The notes under the pieces are model-generated. The model did not search any database. It saw only the letters and a program-made list of their open reading frames with translations, and was not told where the DNA came from. DNA of 64,000 nucleotides from Brevibacterium permense (lineage in GTDB: Bacteria > Actinomycetota > Actinomycetes > Actinomycetales > Brevibacteriaceae), in contig NZ_JABSSX010000004.1 in NCBI RefSeq assembly GCF_013280495.1, positions 248,001-312,000 on the forward strand, read 5' to 3'. Position numbers and translations under genes: made by a program. Shown one piece after another: positions 60,654 through 64,000 of the stretch; the first letter of the stretch is position 1, and every line of letters begins with the position of its first letter.

Positions 60654-61760
60654 CTAGACGGCCAGCGACTCGACATCGACCCAAGAACGTTCGTGTACCG
60701 ACCGCAGCACGGCCTCCGTCACGAGCACGGCTCGCACCCCGTCTCCCAGAGTCGGCAGCCCCTCCGGTCGCTCGCCGGCGAAGTAGGCATAGGAGTCGGC
60801 GACGAAGCCATTGAACGCATCCTGGTATCCCTGCGGATGGCCGGCCGGGACCATACACAGGCGCGCGGCATCGGCGGACAGGGAATCGGGATCGCGGACG
60901 AGGAGGCGGCTGTCGGCTCGCTCGCCGAACCACAGCTGTTCGGGCCGCTCCTGCTCGAAGCGCATGCTCGCCTCGGTGCCGGCGATCTCCACGGTCAGTC
61001 CGTTCTTGCGTCCGGGAGCCAATTGGGACACCAGCAGTGAACCGATGGCACCACCGGAGAACTCGATCGTCACAGCCACCGTGTCCTCCGTGGTCACCGC
61101 GGTGCCGCCTCGGCGAGGGTGAACTGTTCTCGTGGTCGCCACCAGGGACGCTATCCGGTCATCGACGATGAACTCGATGAGATCGACGAGGTGGGAGCCG
61201 ATATCGGCGAATGCCCGCGAAGGGCCGCCGCGTTCGGAGTCGACCCGCCAGTTCTCGTCGCCGGAGCCGAGCAGCCAGTCCTGGAGGTATCCGGCGTCAA
61301 CGGTCAGCAGAGTCCCGGCCTGACCCTCGCGGAATCGGGCGCGGGCTTCACGCACCATCGGGTGGTAGCGGTAGACGAATGGAACGGTCCCGCGCAGTCC
61401 CGACTCGTCGGCGCGGGCCAGCACGGCATGCGCGGCCGTCGAATCAGTGGCCAAGGGCTTCTCGCAGATGATGTTCGATCCCGCGTCCAGCGCTTGCAGG
61501 GACTGTGCCGCGTGGACGTCATTAGGAGTGCAGATGTGGATTGCGTCGAAGGTGCGGCCGAGCAGTTCGTCGGGCGCAGTCGAATTCTCGAAACCGAGCT
61601 GGGTCGCCGCTTGTGCCGATCTCTCCGGCCGCGACGATGCGACCGAGTCGAGCACGGCTCCGGCCGACCGTGCGGCTCGACTGTGGACGCGGCCCATGAA
61701 CCCGCCGCCGAGCATTCCGATGCGAGGACCTCGTCCCCGCGCAGTGTCACCTGAGTGCAT
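60654..61760 (-). CDS. Gfo/Idh/MocA family oxidoreductase
   Basis: A 368-residue NAD(P)-dependent sugar or inositol dehydrogenase-like protein. The N-terminal Rossmann fold starts GPRIGMLGGGFMGRVHSRAA; the EKP motif is in NIICEKPLATDS; the C-terminal alpha/beta domain has ADIGSHLVDLIEFIV with the catalytic-type histidine. It lies near no sugar transporter, so the substrate cannot be guessed. It is divergent from the PhzF gene. Confidence 0.85.
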   Translation of the reverse strand: MHSGDTARGRGPRIGMLGGGFMGRVHSRAARSAGAVLDSVASSRPERSAQAATQLGFENSTAPDELLGRTFDAIHICTPNDVHAAQSLQALDAGSNIICEKPLATDSTAAHAVLARADESGLRGTVPFVYRYHPMVREARARFREGQAGTLLTVDAGYLQDWLLGSGDENWRVDSERGGPSRAFADIGSHLVDLIEFIVDDRIASLVATTRTVHPRRGGTAVTTEDTVAVTIEFSGGAIGSLLVSQLAPGRKNGLTVEIAGTEASMRFEQERPEQLWFGERADSRLLVRDPDSLSADAARLCMVPAGHPQGYQDAFNGFVADSYAYFAGERPEGLPTLGDGVRAVLVTEAVLRSVHERSWVDVESLAV

Positions 61761-61962
61761 GCCTCATTATGCAATCACCGGTCGCACCGAGTCGACCGCA
61801 TCCATCCGCACCGAGTCGACCGAACCGCCGCCCTCCGCCACTGACACCCCCGCGCCGCCGGGGGCCAATCCACCGGCGCTCCGGCCTGGGCCTTTACACT
61901 GTGAGAAGCGCCCGCGCAATCCCCCGCTCGCAGCGTGGTCCGCAACTCGCGAAGGAGTGTCA

Positions 61963-62841
61963 TTGTCACAGCACCGCCGATTCGCCCAGGTCGATGTCTT
62001 CTCTGCCGTGCCCTTCCACGGCAACCCCGTCGCGGTCATCGTCGACGCCGATGGCCTCGATGAGGAGCAGATGGCCCGCATCGCGAACTGGACGAACCTG
62101 TCCGAGACCACCTTCATCCTCCCGCCCGACGACCCCGCAGCCGACTACCGTCTGCGCATCTTCACCCCGCACCGAGAGCTGCCCTTCGCCGGCCACCCCA
62201 CGCTCGGTTCGGCCGCGGCCTGGCTCGACGCCGGCGGCGCCCCGAAGCACGCGGACCGCATCGTCCAGGAGTGCGGTGCCGGTCTCGTCGACATCCGCAG
62301 ATCCCCTCGCCGAGGCGGCCCGACCGACCCAGCGACAGGATCCTCCGAAACCCTCGCCTTCGCCGCGCCCGATCGCCTGCGCTCAGGACCGCTCGACGAC
62401 GCGTACGTCGACCAGATCGCGGCCGCCCTCGGCGTCGATCGCTCCGAGATCCTCGGACACCAGTGGGCCGACAACGGCCCCGGCTGGGCGGCCGTGCGAC
62501 TGTCCAGCGCCGACCAGGTGCTCGCGCTGACGCCCGACTTCTCGGCGATCCCCGATGCGAAGCTCGGCGTCCTCGGCGCCCACCCAGAGGGGGCAGACCA
62601 CGAGTACGAGATCCGCGCCTTCGTGCCGGGAGTCGGCGTCGCCGAGGATCCGGTGACCGGCAGCCTCAACGCCTCCGTCGCCCAATGGCTCATCGGTGAG
62701 AACCTGGCCCCGAACAGCTACACCGCGACCCAGGGAACCGCGCTCGGCCGCTCCGGAGTCATCTCCATCAGCGCCGAGGACGACGAGATCTGGGTCGGCG
62801 GAGACACATACATCTGCATCCGCGGGACGGTGCACACATGA
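61963..62841 (+). CDS. PhzF-family isomerase-like protein
   Basis: A 292-residue protein of the PhzF/diaminopimelate epimerase fold. FAQVDVFSAVPFHGNPVAVI, NWTNLSETTFILPP (Glu48, the catalytic Glu of PhzF), FTPHRELPFAGHPTLGSA and GVAEDPVTGSLNASVA are diagnostic. The start is TTG at 61963, supported by AAGGAG 5 bases upstream. No phenazine genes are near, so it is a general PhzF-like isomerase of unknown substrate. It is coupled to the next gene by an ATGA overlap. Confidence 0.88.
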   Translation: MSQHRRFAQVDVFSAVPFHGNPVAVIVDADGLDEEQMARIANWTNLSETTFILPPDDPAADYRLRIFTPHRELPFAGHPTLGSAAAWLDAGGAPKHADRIVQECGAGLVDIRRSPRRGGPTDPATGSSETLAFAAPDRLRSGPLDDAYVDQIAAALGVDRSEILGHQWADNGPGWAAVRLSSADQVLALTPDFSAIPDAKLGVLGAHPEGADHEYEIRAFVPGVGVAEDPVTGSLNASVAQWLIGENLAPNSYTATQGTALGRSGVISISAEDDEIWVGGDTYICIRGTVHT

Positions 62842-63809
62842 ATCGACATCTCACCGAAGTGAACAAACCGAAGAAACGTCTGCGCATCTTCCACGGCCGC
62901 ATGTACTTCGCCCTCCAGGCCCTCGCCGGAGCGGCATGGTGGCTGGGCACCGCGATGATTCCCGGGGTGGCGGACGCGACTCTCGGCAGCATCGACCCGC
63001 TGCTCATCGCGATCGTCGACATTCCGCTGTTCGTCATCGGTTCTGCCCTGGCCGCACTCAACTTCCGCTGGGCGGTGTGGATCGCCACCGGGTGGACCGT
63101 GCTCGTGGCGCTGGGCATGGTCATCTACGCAACCGCCACCACCGAGGCGGGACTCGGCGCCGTCCTCATGATCCTTGCCGCAATCGGCAGCCTCCTTGCC
63201 GGTGTGCTCATGATCGTCGGCCGCATCCCGTCCGAGAAGCTCCTGGTCGGACCCTTCGCGTTCCACAGTTCGCACACCCGCATCCGATCCCGCCTGCTGA
63301 TGCACACCACCATCCAGATCGTCGTGTTCTGGGGCGTCTTCCTCATAATCATCCCGGTCATCATCAATGCCTTCGAAGACCGCTGGAACCTCTCCTACAA
63401 GTTCCCGATCCTCCTGGTCGTCGTCGGCTTCGCCCTGCTCGCCGTCTCCAGCGTCATCGGCGTGTGGTCGGCCCGAGCGATCGCGAACTTCGGCTCCGGC
63501 ACCCCGCTGCCCTCGCAGATGGCCCACCACCTCGTCGCCCGCGGCCCCTACGCCTTCGTCCGCAATCCGATGGCCATCGCCGGCGTCGTCCAAGGCATGG
63601 CGATGGGTCTGCTCATCGGCTCGTGGCTCGTCGTCGTGTATGCGCTCATCGGCTCCCTGCTGTGGAACTGGCTCATCCTCCCCCACGAGGAGACCGACCT
63701 GATCGAACGCTTCGGCGACGAATACCGCGACTATGCCAAGCGGGTCCGCTGCTGGTGGCCGACCTTCTCGACCGCCGGATCGTCGCCCGACCTTGTCGAC
63801 GAGGACTGA
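62838..63809 (+). CDS. Isoprenylcysteine carboxyl methyltransferase-like membrane protein
   Basis: A 323-residue membrane protein. The N-terminal half has four or five helices of unknown role; the C-terminal half is an ICMT/PEMT-like methyltransferase domain, with LVARGPYAFVRNPMAIAGV, ILPHEETDLIERFGDEYRDYAKRV and RCWWP as typical blocks for SAM-binding ICMT-like enzymes. It overlaps the PhzF stop (ATGA). In bacteria such enzymes methylate lipids or unknown membrane compounds. Substrate unknown. Confidence 0.82.
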   Translation: MNRHLTEVNKPKKRLRIFHGRMYFALQALAGAAWWLGTAMIPGVADATLGSIDPLLIAIVDIPLFVIGSALAALNFRWAVWIATGWTVLVALGMVIYATATTEAGLGAVLMILAAIGSLLAGVLMIVGRIPSEKLLVGPFAFHSSHTRIRSRLLMHTTIQIVVFWGVFLIIIPVIINAFEDRWNLSYKFPILLVVVGFALLAVSSVIGVWSARAIANFGSGTPLPSQMAHHLVARGPYAFVRNPMAIAGVVQGMAMGLLIGSWLVVVYALIGSLLWNWLILPHEETDLIERFGDEYRDYAKRVRCWWPTFSTAGSSPDLVDED

Positions 63810-63854
63810 TCGGCCTACGCTCGGTCAAGACCATCCACTCACCGAGGAGGCTGC

Positions 63855-64000
63855 ATGGTCACGTTCACCACTGAACTCCTGGAACTCGGCAACAACGTCG
63901 GCATCGAAGTTCCCGAGGACATCGTCACGATCGAAGGCTATTCCTATCCCTCGACGAACGCGGTGATGGGTGGGAAGTACCTGCTCCCGCTCGCCAAGGA
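63855..64000 (+). CDS. DUF1905 (YdeI-like) protein, N-terminal part, cut by window edge
   Basis: The first 48 codons of a protein beginning MVTFTTELLELGNNVGIEVP; the block GYSYPSTNAVMGGKYLLPL matches the DUF1905 beta-barrel domain. Compared with typical members the loop between the first two blocks is about ten residues shorter. GAGGAGG lies 4 bases before the ATG. The rest is outside the window. Confidence 0.75.
   Translation, partial: MVTFTTELLELGNNVGIEVPEDIVTIEGYSYPSTNAVMGGKYLLPLAK

Overview
The window is GC-rich, densely coded chromosomal DNA from a high-GC Gram-positive actinobacterium, most likely Brevibacterium or a close relative. The evidence is strong G/C bias at third codon positions, frequent GTG and TTG starts, many ATGA or GTGA stop/start overlaps, a glyA-soxBDA block, a DUF6230/DUF6114 pair and many GntR/FCD regulators. 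The genus is an inference; no rRNA, tRNA, CRISPR array or intact insertion sequence was seen. Both ends cut a gene.

Region by region. 1-4.0 kb (minus): glyA-soxB-soxD-soxA, which oxidises sarcosine and passes the C1 unit to serine. A divergent GntR regulator follows, then a leftward operon of MFS transporter, creatinase and IclR regulator (4.9-8.3 kb). Together these make a creatine-to-sarcosine-to-glycine/serine route. 8.5-12.9 kb: etfB-etfA and an 852-residue cytochrome b-like membrane protein with a long N-terminal tail carrying four copies of an RRGLPR..GG.PWPPEG peptide. 13.3-17.4 kb: an Lrp-type regulator, an orphan iron-box-like site, a 649-residue protein of unknown function, and a TetR/YqeB-like divergent pair with a clear operator. 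17.5-21.3 kb: E1alpha, E1beta and E2 of a branched-chain-type 2-oxoacid dehydrogenase.

21.4-23.3 kb: an ABC-F ribosome-protection ATPase preceded by a 14-codon, apparently leaderless peptide MNFGMPSRRLRSRR and two mutually exclusive RNA hairpins. This looks like drug-sensing attenuation and is the most striking feature of the window. 23.3-27.5 kb: a translationally coupled trio of acyl-CoA dehydrogenase-like, ketoacyl synthase and acyl-adenylating enzyme, with a frameshifted remnant upstream. 28.1-29.5 kb: a succinate-semialdehyde dehydrogenase-type enzyme beside a long perfect palindrome. 29.9-34.2 kb: ACC deaminase, a homodimeric E1-type 2-oxoacid dehydrogenase and a divergent GntR regulator, probably making and consuming 2-oxobutyrate; the promoter region has an exact tandem 26-bp repeat and a 16-bp palindrome.

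34.3-38.6 kb: a secreted esterase, a GntR regulator, a creatininase-family hydrolase and an AbgT transporter, with related operator-like sites before the first two. 39.0-41.1 kb: a DUF6230, DUF6114 and secreted acidic protein trio. 41.2-50.6 kb: an AGCS symporter, then a leftward operon of ethanolamine-type permease, gamma-glutamyl-amine ligase, gamma-glutamyl hydrolase, aldehyde dehydrogenase, SDR and class I amidotransferase, with a divergent GntR. This fits ethanolamine degradation through gamma-glutamyl intermediates to glycine. 50.6-64 kb: a MerR regulator with a MerR-type promoter, small membrane proteins, an 8-oxoguanine deaminase-like amidohydrolase beside an NCS2 purine permease, a DUF222/HNH protein next to an AT-rich patch, a HAD phosphatase, an M50-type membrane protease, a Gfo/Idh/MocA oxidoreductase, PhzF, an ICMT-like methyltransferase and a partial DUF1905 protein.

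A unifying theme is the catabolism of small nitrogenous compounds (creatine, sarcosine, ethanolamine, ACC, oxidised purines), each with its own transporter and/or local GntR or IclR regulator, several of them converging on glycine, serine and one-carbon units.
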